NCBI GenBank assembly: GCA_019459285.1
Contig: JAIBEL010000030.1
Location: forward strand, 1 to 64,000
Reading direction: 5' to 3'
Source of the DNA: Rhizobium sp.
GTDB taxonomy: Bacteria; Pseudomonadota; Gammaproteobacteria; Burkholderiales; Thiobacillaceae
Length of the DNA stretch: 64,000 nucleotides
Both the position numbers and the translations under genes were made by a program. This document shows, one piece after another, positions 42,906-50,859 of the stretch. The notes beneath the pieces were generated by a model. That model searched no databases. It saw only the letters and a program-made list of their open reading frames with translations, and was not told the DNA's origin. Positions within the stretch are counted from its first letter, which is position 1; each line of letters opens with the position of its first letter.

Positions 42906-44095
42906 GCCAGCAGTTCCGCAAGGGGAATGAAGCGCACCCAGTCGCCCGGTTGCACGGTCTGGCCAATCTCGATATCGACAAGTCCATCGGCCCACGCGCA
43001 CGAGGTCAGAACACCCGAACTTTGGTTGGGATAGATTGCCGCGCGGCCGTTTTCCTGCATGCGGGCGCGCAGGAATTCGCGCCGCACACCGGGCTTGGTC
43101 CAGGCAAAATCCGCCTTGACCGGAAACGCCCGATACAGCACATCGCGAACCCCCATGCGCTTCAAGAGGAAGGGCCGCACGAACAGGCAGAACGTGACGA
43201 AGGCCGACACCGGATTACCCGGCAGGCCGATGAAGTCGGCCTCATCCACGCGTCCGTAGACAAGCGGCTTGCCCGGTTTCATTGCGACTTTCCACATCTC
43301 GACGCGTCCCAGTTTTTCGACTGCGGCCTTCACGTAATCGGCCTCGCCCACCGACACGCCGCCACTGGTGATGACGACGTCGGCCACACTGGCGGCACCT
43401 GCCAGCGCGGCCTCGGTCGCTTCCAGCGAGTCGGGCACGATGCCGAGATCGATCAATTCGCAGCCGAGACCGTTCACCAGCCCCGTCAAGGTATAGCGGT
43501 TGGAGTTGTAGATCTGGCCCGGCCCCAGGGACGTGCCCGGCGTCACCAGTTCGTCGCCGGTGAAGAAGCACGCGACCTTCAGCCGCCGGAACACCGGCAA
43601 CCCGGCCAGTCCGACCGACGCTGCGAGTCCCATCTCGGCTGCGCCGATGCGGGTGCCGGCGGCGAGCACCTGCGAGCCGGTTTCGATGTCTTCGCCGGCA
43701 CGGCGGGTATTCTCGCCCCGTCGGGGCAATGCGTTGATCACGACGCCGTCTCCTTCGGTGTAACAGTATTCCTGCATCAGCACGGCATCGGCACCTGGCG
43801 GGATAGGTGCGCCGGTAAAGATGCGCGCAGCGGTGCCCGGCTGTAGGGGCTCGCCCACCGCACCGGCAAGAATGCGCTGCGAAACCGGCAGTCGGGTGCC
43901 GGCCGCCGCCCCGTCGACAACGCGTACGGCATAGCCGTCCATCGCGCTGTTGTCGAGCGGCGGCACGGTGATGGCGGAAGTCTGCGGTGTGGCCAGCACG
44001 CGACCGAGCGTGGCGGTCACTGCAACGGTTTCGGTTTCGCTTGCCCCGCGTGCGCGTTCAAGCAAGGCATCAAGCAGTTGGTTGGCTGTGAGCAT
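42902..44095 (-). CDS. moeA: Molybdopterin molybdenumtransferase
   Basis: 397 residues. MoeA motifs: PPLDNSAMDGYAVR, IFTGAPIPPGADAV, SNRYTLTGLVNGLGCEL, TSGGVSVGEADYVK, KPGKPLVYG and GLPGNPVSAFVTFCLFVRPF. It inserts molybdate into adenylylated molybdopterin. Its start overlaps mobB by 26 nt. Confidence 0.95.
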   Translation of the reverse strand: MLTANQLLDALLERARGASETETVAVTATLGRVLATPQTSAITVPPLDNSAMDGYAVRVVDGAAAGTRLPVSQRILAGAVGEPLQPGTAARIFTGAPIPPGADAVLMQEYCYTEGDGVVINALPRRGENTRRAGEDIETGSQVLAAGTRIGAAEMGLAASVGLAGLPVFRRLKVACFFTGDELVTPGTSLGPGQIYNSNRYTLTGLVNGLGCELIDLGIVPDSLEATEAALAGAASVADVVITSGGVSVGEADYVKAAVEKLGRVEMWKVAMKPGKPLVYGRVDEADFIGLPGNPVSAFVTFCLFVRPFLLKRMGVRDVLYRAFPVKADFAWTKPGVRREFLRARMQENGRAAIYPNQSSGVLTSCAWADGLVDIEIGQTVQPGDWVRFIPLAELLA

Positions 44096-44570
44096 GGTTC
44101 AGGATGAAGTCGGTAATGGATTGAACGGCATCAAGGTCGATGCGGGGAAATCCGTCGGGCGGCGCGACGTCCGACGCCACGGCCAGGATATTCGGGTCGT
44201 CGGGAAACAGCCAGGGCTTGGCGGTCTCGGCGCGATGGACTTCCAGCTTGGGGATGGCTTCGCGCTTGTATCCCTCGACCAGCACCAGGTCGCAAGGCGG
44301 CAACTTATTCAATAAGTCATCCAGCCGTGGCGGCGTGTCGCGGTGCTCCGTCAGTACCGCCGTGCGGTGATCCGATGCCAGCAGCACTGCCGTCGCACCG
44401 GCCTCGCGTACGCGCCAGCTGTCCTTGCCGGGACGGTCGATGTCGAAATCGTGGTGGGTATGCTTGATCACCGCCACTTTGAGGCCGCGCGCAGCCAGTT
44501 GCGGCAGTACCCGCTCGATGAGCATGGTCTTGCCGCTGCCGCTGTATCCGGCGATGCCAAAGATTTTCAT
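44070..44570 (-). CDS. mobB: Molybdopterin-guanine dinucleotide biosynthesis adaptor
   Basis: 166 residues with Walker A GYSGSGKT at the N-terminus and the family block HTHHDFDIDRPGKDSWR. MobB assists MobA in attaching GMP to molybdopterin. It is the first gene of the minus-strand cofactor operon. Its divergent neighbour is moaA, and the ModE-like box sits between them. Confidence 0.93.
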   Translation of the reverse strand: MKIFGIAGYSGSGKTMLIERVLPQLAARGLKVAVIKHTHHDFDIDRPGKDSWRVREAGATAVLLASDHRTAVLTEHRDTPPRLDDLLNKLPPCDLVLVEGYKREAIPKLEVHRAETAKPWLFPDDPNILAVASDVAPPDGFPRIDLDAVQSITDFILNHAHSQPTA

Positions 44571-44615
44571 GGTGGCACCTTCATTGTCAGTCGGGCCGTG
44601 TCAGGCTATATTTGA

Positions 44616-44639
44616 GGCTATATTTTTTCATATATAACC
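44616..44639. promoter_or_regulatory. ModE-like operator between mobB and moaA
   Basis: A 24-nt element with left arm GGCTATAT and right arm ATATAACC. This spacing and TATAT/ATATAAC core match the ModE box (E. coli form begins CGTTATAT and ends ATAACG). A second partial copy GGCTATATTT starts at 44604. It lies directly before moaA and about 45 nt upstream of mobB, so it could repress both when molybdate is sufficient. Confidence 0.5.
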
Positions 44640-44660
44640 CATTCCTGCCAACCCGTCCTC

Positions 44661-45662
44661 ATGAACACCCTTGTTTCAACCGATCAGCCGGGCCTCATCG
44701 ATCAATTCGGCCGCCGTATCGACTACGTAAGGCTGTCGGTGACGGACCGTTGCGACCTGCGCTGCAGCTATTGCATGCCGGAAGGCTTCAAGGGCTTCGA
44801 GGAACCTGAACACTGGCTCAACTTCGACGAGATCGAACGCCTGATCAGCGCGTTTGCGCGGCTTGGCGTGCGCCGCATCCGCCTGACCGGCGGCGAGCCG
44901 CTGCTGCGGCGCAACATTTCGGAGCTGGCCGGGCGCATCGCCGCCCTGCCCGGCATCGAGGACCTGTCGCTGTCCACCAACGCCACCCAGCTCGACAAGC
45001 ACGCGCAGGCGCTGAAGGCCGCCGGGGTAACGCGGCTCAACGTCAGTCTCGATTCGCTACAGCAGGCACGGGTGGAAAAGATCAACGGCCGCGACGTGCT
45101 CACCAGGGTCATGACCGGACTCGCCGCGGCACAGGATGCCGGCTTCGCGCCGATCAAGCTCAACATGGTGGCCCTGCGCGGCACCAACGACGACGAAATC
45201 GACGAGATGGTCGCCTTCTGCATGGAACGCGGGTTCGTGCTGCGGCTGATCGAGGCGATGCCGATGGGCGACACCGGACGCAACGCCGAGTACCTCGACC
45301 TGCAGCCGGTAAAGGAGCGCCTGCGTACACAGTTCGGCCTGGTCGAGACCGCCCTGTCCGGTGGCGGTCCTGCACGCTATCTCGGCACTCCGGACGGTCA
45401 CTTCAATGTCGGCTTCATCACGCCGATCTCGCAGCATTTCTGCGAAACCTGCAACCGCATCCGCATCGCCGTCGATGGCACGGCCTACATGTGCCTGGGG
45501 CAGGAAGAGAAATTCGAATTCCGTCCGCTGCTGCGCGGGGGTTGCAGCGACGCCGAACTGGAAGCCGCCATCCTGCACGCGATCGATCTCAAGCCGGAAC
45601 GTCACGAATTCCGCGAAGCACCCCACAAGATCCTGCGCTTCATGTCGATGACCGGCGGCTGA
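44661..45662 (+). CDS. moaA: GTP 3',8-cyclase
   Basis: 333 residues, standard length. The N-terminal radical-SAM cluster is CDLRCSYC, the SAM-binding block is LTGGEPLLRR, and the second [4Fe-4S] cluster is in CETCNRIRIAVDG with a later Cys in AYMCLG. The C-terminus ends in GG, as required for activity. It catalyses the first step of molybdenum cofactor synthesis. Confidence 0.96.
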   Translation: MNTLVSTDQPGLIDQFGRRIDYVRLSVTDRCDLRCSYCMPEGFKGFEEPEHWLNFDEIERLISAFARLGVRRIRLTGGEPLLRRNISELAGRIAALPGIEDLSLSTNATQLDKHAQALKAAGVTRLNVSLDSLQQARVEKINGRDVLTRVMTGLAAAQDAGFAPIKLNMVALRGTNDDEIDEMVAFCMERGFVLRLIEAMPMGDTGRNAEYLDLQPVKERLRTQFGLVETALSGGGPARYLGTPDGHFNVGFITPISQHFCETCNRIRIAVDGTAYMCLGQEEKFEFRPLLRGGCSDAELEAAILHAIDLKPERHEFREAPHKILRFMSMTGG

Positions 45663-45669
45663 AGCCGCC

Positions 45670-46827
45670 TCAATCCGCGTTCACGGTACGAAAACCGGCG
45701 AAGGGATCGCGCCGGTCGGGCAGATAGAAATTGCGGAAGCCCGACCGCTTGAAGACAGCCGCGGTGACCGGGCCCCCGCCACGCAATTCCCCGTGCGTGT
45801 GGAACCAGGGTTGCGAATAATCGCGGTAGGGATCGGGGGTGAAGCCCGGATAAGGCACAAACGGATCGCGCAGCCACTCCCACGCCTTGCCCCATTGAAA
45901 TTCCGGTCGCGCCGTCGCGCGTAGCCACTGTGCTGAAGAAGGCAGACGCCGGCCCAGCCATGCGGCAAACGCCTCGGCCTCGTAACGGTTCACGTGCAGC
46001 ATGGGAACCGCTTCGCCGAGCGGCTGCCAGCAGTCGAAGCGGCGTACCTGCCAGCGACCCTTTTCCTGCCGCCAGTACACAGGATGGCAAGCGTCGCAGG
46101 CGAGACGCCAGGCCCAGCCGGCCTCCGACCACCCCGCTTTGCGTCGATAGCCACCCGCATCGACAAATTCGGCGAAGGCCGTCTCCGACACCGGACTCGC
46201 ATCGATATCGAAGGCCTCGACCTGCACCAGATGGCGCCATTTCTCATTATCGAAGATGAAGCCTGTGTCGGGTCCGCTACCGAGCTCGACCTCTCCCGCA
46301 ATAAGCGACAATTGCTGCGCAGGCAGCGTGCCGACGACGTCAGGGTGTTGAGGCGGCGCGTAGCCGAGATCCTGGAACGCCATCCACCATGCCTCGATGT
46401 GCATCAGTTCATGATAAAGACACAATTCGGCGAAGTAGGCGAGGTCAGTGTCGAACCCGCTGCGCAGACGGGCGGCCACGGCGGCAGCAACCTCGTCCGC
46501 GTAGCCGTCGACTGCTGCCGGTTGCAGCAAGGGCAGGTCCCAACGAACGTCGTGCGGCACGCTGGAGGAATCGTAAAGGGCGTCGGCACCACTCAACAAG
46601 CTGGGACCGCAGGTGCCGTCGGGCCGTTCGCGCAGGCACCAGCGTTCCTGGAACCAGACGATATGCCCGTATTCCCACAGCGGCGGATTCAGATGGCCAG
46701 CACGCGGCCCCAGCCAGCCGTCGGCCGGTAGGTAGTCGATCAGCGCGCGCAGCCGCCTGCGCGCCTCTGCCAGCCTATCGATGAGCTGGTTCGCACTGTA
46801 ACCACTGACGGGGCGGGTTCGGTTCAT
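45670..46827 (-). CDS. senA: EgtB-like iron enzyme, probable selenoneine synthase SenA
   Basis: 385 residues. An N-terminal DinB-like helical domain carries the iron ligands His55 (WEYGHIVWFQERW), His139 and His143 (YHELMHIEAWW), and a C-terminal formylglycine-generating-enzyme-like domain follows (EVELGSGPDTGFIFDNEK; VNRYEAEAFAAWLGRRLPSS; RSGFRNFYLPDRR). Such enzymes form the C-S bond of ergothioneine (EgtB) or the C-Se bond of selenoneine (SenA). The neighbouring selD-egtD pair favours selenium. No SenB glycosyltransferase or EgtA/C/E gene is in this window, so the substrate is inferred. A -10 TAGAAT lies upstream. Confidence 0.75.
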   Translation of the reverse strand: MNRTRPVSGYSANQLIDRLAEARRRLRALIDYLPADGWLGPRAGHLNPPLWEYGHIVWFQERWCLRERPDGTCGPSLLSGADALYDSSSVPHDVRWDLPLLQPAAVDGYADEVAAAVAARLRSGFDTDLAYFAELCLYHELMHIEAWWMAFQDLGYAPPQHPDVVGTLPAQQLSLIAGEVELGSGPDTGFIFDNEKWRHLVQVEAFDIDASPVSETAFAEFVDAGGYRRKAGWSEAGWAWRLACDACHPVYWRQEKGRWQVRRFDCWQPLGEAVPMLHVNRYEAEAFAAWLGRRLPSSAQWLRATARPEFQWGKAWEWLRDPFVPYPGFTPDPYRDYSQPWFHTHGELRGGGPVTAAVFKRSGFRNFYLPDRRDPFAGFRTVNAD

Positions 46828-46890
46828 GTTATAAAAAGCACTGTAGCCACTTCATTCTAGGCGCCCACTCTCGACAGGCGAAATCGGACC

Positions 46891-47961
46891 ATGAGCAACC
46901 CCACTCCCAACGACCCCATCCGGTTGACCCAGTTCTCCCACGGCGGCGGCTGCGGCTGCAAGATCGCCCCCTCTGTCCTGCGCGACATTCTCGCCGACAC
47001 GCCCTTCGCCTCGAATGTGGCGGCGGCGTTTCCCGATCTTTTGGTGGGCATCGAGCACGGCGACGACGCCGCCGTCTACCGGCTGAACGACGAGCAGGCA
47101 ATCGTGGCGACCACCGACTTCTTCATGCCCATCGTCGACGATCCCTTCGAATTCGGTCGCATCGCCGCGACCAATGCGCTGTCCGACGTCTACGCCATGG
47201 GCGGGCGGCCGCTCTTCGCACTGGCCATCGTCGGCATGCCGATCGGCAAGCTGCCCAACGATGTCATCCGGCAGATCCTCGCCGGCGGCGAATCGGTGTG
47301 CAAGGCAGCCGGGATCCCCATCGCCGGTGGCCATTCGATCGACGCGCCGGAGCCGATCTACGGCCTCGTCGGCATCGGCGTGGTGAACCCGCGCAAGGTC
47401 AAGCAGAACAGCGGCGGCCAGGCCGGCGACCACCTCATCCTCGGCAAGCCGCTGGGCGTGGGCATCTACAGTGCGGCGCTGAAAAAGGGCCTGCTGAGCG
47501 CCGACCAGTACGCATCGATGATCGCCGCCACGACCCAGCTCAATACCGCGGGTGCCGACCTGGCCGATACCGCGGGCGTGCACGCGATGACAGACATCAC
47601 CGGCTTTGGCCTGCTCGGCCATCTGCTCGAGATCACCCGCGCATCGAAGGTGTCGGCCCAGGTCGAACTGGGCCGGCTGCCATTGCTGCCCGGCGTGAGT
47701 GAACTGGCGCAGGGTGGGCATATCACCGGCGCCAGCGAACGCAACTGGGCGAGCTACGGCAGCGAAGTACTGCTCGCCGACGGCATCGCCGACTGGCAGC
47801 GCGCGCTGCTGACCGACCCGCAGACCAGCGGCGGGTTGCTGGTGAGCTGCGCGCCGGAAGCCCGAGGCGCGGTGCTCGACGCCTTCCGCCGCCACGGTTT
47901 CGCACACGCGATGGAAATCGGCCGGCTGCAGGCCGGCAGCCACGTTGCGGTAGTGGCCTGA
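46891..47961 (+). CDS. selD: Selenophosphate synthetase
   Basis: 356 residues. The N-terminal catalytic loop HGGGCGCKIAP has Cys21 and Lys24 at the positions of the essential Cys and Lys of E. coli SelD. The ATP-binding region follows (GDDAAVYRLNDEQ, TTDFFMPIVDDPFEFGRIAA, NALSDVYAMGG). It makes selenophosphate from selenide and ATP. The egtD GTG follows directly after its stop and the SenA-like gene is divergent, so its product probably feeds selenoneine synthesis (a SenC-like role), in addition to or instead of selenocysteine and 2-selenouridine. Confidence 0.92.
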   Translation: MSNPTPNDPIRLTQFSHGGGCGCKIAPSVLRDILADTPFASNVAAAFPDLLVGIEHGDDAAVYRLNDEQAIVATTDFFMPIVDDPFEFGRIAATNALSDVYAMGGRPLFALAIVGMPIGKLPNDVIRQILAGGESVCKAAGIPIAGGHSIDAPEPIYGLVGIGVVNPRKVKQNSGGQAGDHLILGKPLGVGIYSAALKKGLLSADQYASMIAATTQLNTAGADLADTAGVHAMTDITGFGLLGHLLEITRASKVSAQVELGRLPLLPGVSELAQGGHITGASERNWASYGSEVLLADGIADWQRALLTDPQTSGGLLVSCAPEARGAVLDAFRRHGFAHAMEIGRLQAGSHVAVVA

Positions 47962-48903
47962 GTGTCGTTCACCTTCCAGGACTTTCCTGCTGCGCGCGAC
48001 GATTTGCGCGCCGACGTGCTGGCCGGCCTCGCTGCCCACCCCAAGGCCATTCCACCGAAATACTTCTACGACGAGGCGGGCTGCCGGCTGTTCGATGCGA
48101 TCTGCGCGCAGCCCGAATACGCGCTCTGCCGCACCGAACAGACCCTGATGGCGACCCACCTGCCCGACATCGCTGCCACCCTCGGCGAGGTGGACTGTAT
48201 CGTCGAGCCAGGTGCCGGTGACTGTACCAAGGTGCGTCTGCTGCTCGATGCCCTGCGTCCCACCCATCTCACCGTGATCGACATCGCCGGCGGCCCTCTG
48301 GCCGCGGCGGCGCAGGCTGTCTCCCGCGACTACCCACAGCTTGCCGTTGCGGCGTTGGCGATGGACTTTCTGCACGACCTGGAGGCGGCGGACCCCTGTC
48401 TGCCGGCGGGCCGTCGGCTCGTCTACTACCCCGGCTCCAGCATCGGCAATTTCCCGCCCGACGCGGCGACCGCCCTGCTCGCGCGCTTTCGCCGGCTGGC
48501 CGGCGCGGCGGGCCACCTGCTCATCGGTTTCGACCTCAAGAAGGACCCGCAGCGGCTGCACGCCGCCTACAACGACGACGCCGGCGTCACCGCTGCCTTC
48601 AACCTCAATCTGCTCGCCCGGCTCAACCGCGAACTGGGCGCCGACTTCGACCCGGCCCAGTTTCGTCACTACGCCTTCTACAACCCGGTGGCAGGCCGTA
48701 TCGAAATGCATCTCGTCAGCCTTGCCGAGCAGGACGTACACGTCGCGGGCGAGCGCTTCCATTTCGCGCTCGGCGAGACGCTGCACACCGAACACTCCTA
48801 CAAATTCCGCTGCGACGAATTCAGCGCGCTTGCCCGGACTGCCGGCTGGCAGCTGGCTGGCGAGTGGGAACACAACGGGTTCGCGGTCCAGCTGTTCCGC
48901 TAG
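47962..48903 (+). CDS. egtD: L-histidine N-alpha-methyltransferase
   Basis: 313 residues from a GTG immediately after the selD stop, consistent with coupling. EgtD motifs: PKYFYDEAGCRLFDAICAQP, EPGAGDCTKVRLLLDAL (SAM binding), YYPGSSIGNF, FDLKKDPQRLHAAYND and HSYKFRCDEF. It trimethylates histidine to hercynine, the shared precursor of ergothioneine and selenoneine. Confidence 0.94.
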   Translation: MSFTFQDFPAARDDLRADVLAGLAAHPKAIPPKYFYDEAGCRLFDAICAQPEYALCRTEQTLMATHLPDIAATLGEVDCIVEPGAGDCTKVRLLLDALRPTHLTVIDIAGGPLAAAAQAVSRDYPQLAVAALAMDFLHDLEAADPCLPAGRRLVYYPGSSIGNFPPDAATALLARFRRLAGAAGHLLIGFDLKKDPQRLHAAYNDDAGVTAAFNLNLLARLNRELGADFDPAQFRHYAFYNPVAGRIEMHLVSLAEQDVHVAGERFHFALGETLHTEHSYKFRCDEFSALARTAGWQLAGEWEHNGFAVQLFR

Positions 48904-50270
48904 AAACCAAGCTCGGGCAACGCCTGCTTCAATGCGTCGAGGCATGCGCCGTCGATGGCGGCATCGCGTTCCTTCTCCATCATGGCAATGGCATCGACCA
49001 CCGGAATCGGACCGCGATAGGGCCGGTCGGCCGTAATGGCGTCGAAGATGTCGGCCACCGTGATGATGCGGGTCTCGAGCGGGATGCGGTCGGCCGCGAT
49101 CCCGCGCGGATAGCCCTTGCCGTCGAGCCGCTCGTGGTGCGCCGCGGCGACGAAAGCCAGCTCCGAGAAGATGTTCAGCCGCGACAGGATCTGTTCCGAG
49201 TAGGCGGCATGCGCCTTGACCTGTTCCCACTCGTCCGCCTCCAGTTTCCCCGGCTTGTCGAGCACGGCGTTGCTGACGCCGAGCTTGCCGATGTCGTGCA
49301 GCAGCGCGCCGCGCCGCAACCAGCGTACCCGTTCGTGCGGCAGGCCCAGTTTCGTCGCCACGGCATCGGTATAGGTCGCCACCCGCGCGCTGTGGCCGTA
49401 GGTGTAATGGCTCTTCGCATCGACCACCTGGGCGAAGGCCTCGGCGATGGTGTCCAGCCGCTGCTCGTCGATGCGGATCACTTTCGATGCGGGCTCGATT
49501 TCACCGATGCGCTGCTGCAGCCTGTCGTCGCTCAGTCCCTCCCAAAATCCGGGCTTCCGCTGGGCCTCCAGAAAGGCCCCGACAACGGCGGGATCGAACC
49601 AGGAGCCCGAGCGCTTGCGCACCACTTCCACCACATGCGCCTTTCCCGCAGCCGAATGGAACACCTCCACCACCTGCGACAGCAGCGCGATGCGCGACGC
49701 GAGCGGAATGGCCGTTCCGTCCAGGCGGGCCGGCTTGCCCCGACCATTCCAGTGCTCGTCGAGGCAGCGGATGCCGTCGGCTACTTCCGCGTCGAAGCCG
49801 AGCTGGAGGGAAATGTGCGCGCCGCGTTCGCAGCGCGTGGTGATGAGCTCGGTAGCGAACTCCTCGCCGTTCTGCGCCAGCTTGAGGATGCGGCTGATCC
49901 GCTCGTGCAGAGACTTGCCGACGCCGACGTGCGACAGCACGAAGCGGCCAAGGCGCATCAGGCTGTCGGTGTCGACCTGCTTGAAATCTCGCTTCACCTG
50001 GCGATCGTCGGTGCCGTACAGCTCGAACAGACGCGCGGCATTGCTGCTGCAGCCGGCGTCCTTCAGCAGCAAGGTGTAGTAAAGGTGCGACAGTGCCGCG
50101 CTGTCCATGCCCAACTGCTGCCCGACGTGCATACCCACCCAGCAGCAGCGGAGGCTGTGGCCGGCGGGCAGGCCTTCGGTGAGATCGAGGGCGTAGCTCA
50201 GGGCACCGATGATGGCGGACAGGGAGACTTCCTCCACCACTGCAATGGGCGTGATGTCGAGCGGACTCAT
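48900..50270 (-). CDS. HD-GYP domain c-di-GMP phosphodiesterase-type protein
   Basis: 456 residues, cytoplasmic. A degenerate first HD-like half (residues about 30-200, with HWNGRGKP) is followed by a complete HD-GYP: YGHSARVATYTDAVATKLGL, LLHDIGKLGVSNAVLDKPGK, HHERLDGKGYPRG and VADIFDAITADRPYR. Both the HD and GYP motifs are intact, so it should hydrolyse c-di-GMP. It is tail-to-tail with egtD, overlapping by four bases. Confidence 0.92.
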   Translation of the reverse strand: MSPLDITPIAVVEEVSLSAIIGALSYALDLTEGLPAGHSLRCCWVGMHVGQQLGMDSAALSHLYYTLLLKDAGCSSNAARLFELYGTDDRQVKRDFKQVDTDSLMRLGRFVLSHVGVGKSLHERISRILKLAQNGEEFATELITTRCERGAHISLQLGFDAEVADGIRCLDEHWNGRGKPARLDGTAIPLASRIALLSQVVEVFHSAAGKAHVVEVVRKRSGSWFDPAVVGAFLEAQRKPGFWEGLSDDRLQQRIGEIEPASKVIRIDEQRLDTIAEAFAQVVDAKSHYTYGHSARVATYTDAVATKLGLPHERVRWLRRGALLHDIGKLGVSNAVLDKPGKLEADEWEQVKAHAAYSEQILSRLNIFSELAFVAAAHHERLDGKGYPRGIAADRIPLETRIITVADIFDAITADRPYRGPIPVVDAIAMMEKERDAAIDGACLDALKQALPELGF

Positions 50271-50364
50271 GATTGGCTGTCTCCGGTTGAATGCGGCTGA
50301 CCCGGTCGCGAAACGGACCGGCCCTTAACAGAAGGATCGGCAGCCGGAGGCCTTACTGAACCCT

Positions 50365-50743
50365 TATCGAGACAGGCTCTTGCGCCGATTCAGCGCTTCA
50401 ATGAAACGCCCGCGCAGCCAGTGATCGACCGAGAGCCTGCGTGGGCCCGACAGACCAGCGGAACCAGCATGATCGGGATCAGCAGGCCCACCACCAGCGC
50501 TGCGGCGCCGATGAGTTCGGTCCAGGTTGGAATGAACCCGCTAACGTCCGCCGGCACAAGGCTGAAAGGGAATGGAAAGTCGCCCATGATATTGGCTAAC
50601 CAGTTCTGGCCGTGCAGCTTCTCCGGGTCCGACACGGCGAACTCGTAGGTCAGCATCTGGCGGATGCCTAGCATGCCGATCCAGTGTCCCGCCTCATCGC
50701 TCCAGGAAAATTCGCGCGCGATGCATGCCGATGACGTGTTCAT
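50365..50743 (-). pseudogene. DoxX-family gene with internal deletion and frameshift
   Basis: From the ATG at 50743 (GAGGG upstream) the frame encodes a normal DoxX start (IRQMLTYEFAVSDPEKLHG; NWLANIMGDFPFPFSLVPAD; WTELIGAAALVVGLLIPIML) and then becomes CRAHAGSRSITG with a stop at 50390. In the next frame the DNA reads GPRRLSVDHWLRGRF, the usual C-terminal end of DoxX proteins, to a stop at 50365. The fourth helix is missing and the two parts are out of frame. Confidence 0.75.
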
Positions 50744-50859
50744 GTTGCCCTCGTTTTGTTGAACCTGACTCAACAGTCACGTGGGCTGCAGCAACCTTAC
50801 CCCCTGCAATCGCACATGCCTTCCAGCGGTCGTCTCGTCTTCGACAAGGGTCTTGCACG

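Noticed and set aside
44571-44660. Molybdenum-cofactor riboswitch before moaA
   Set aside because: Only 90 nt are available between the divergent starts and no multi-helix aptamer is visible; the region is better explained by a ModE-like box and promoters.
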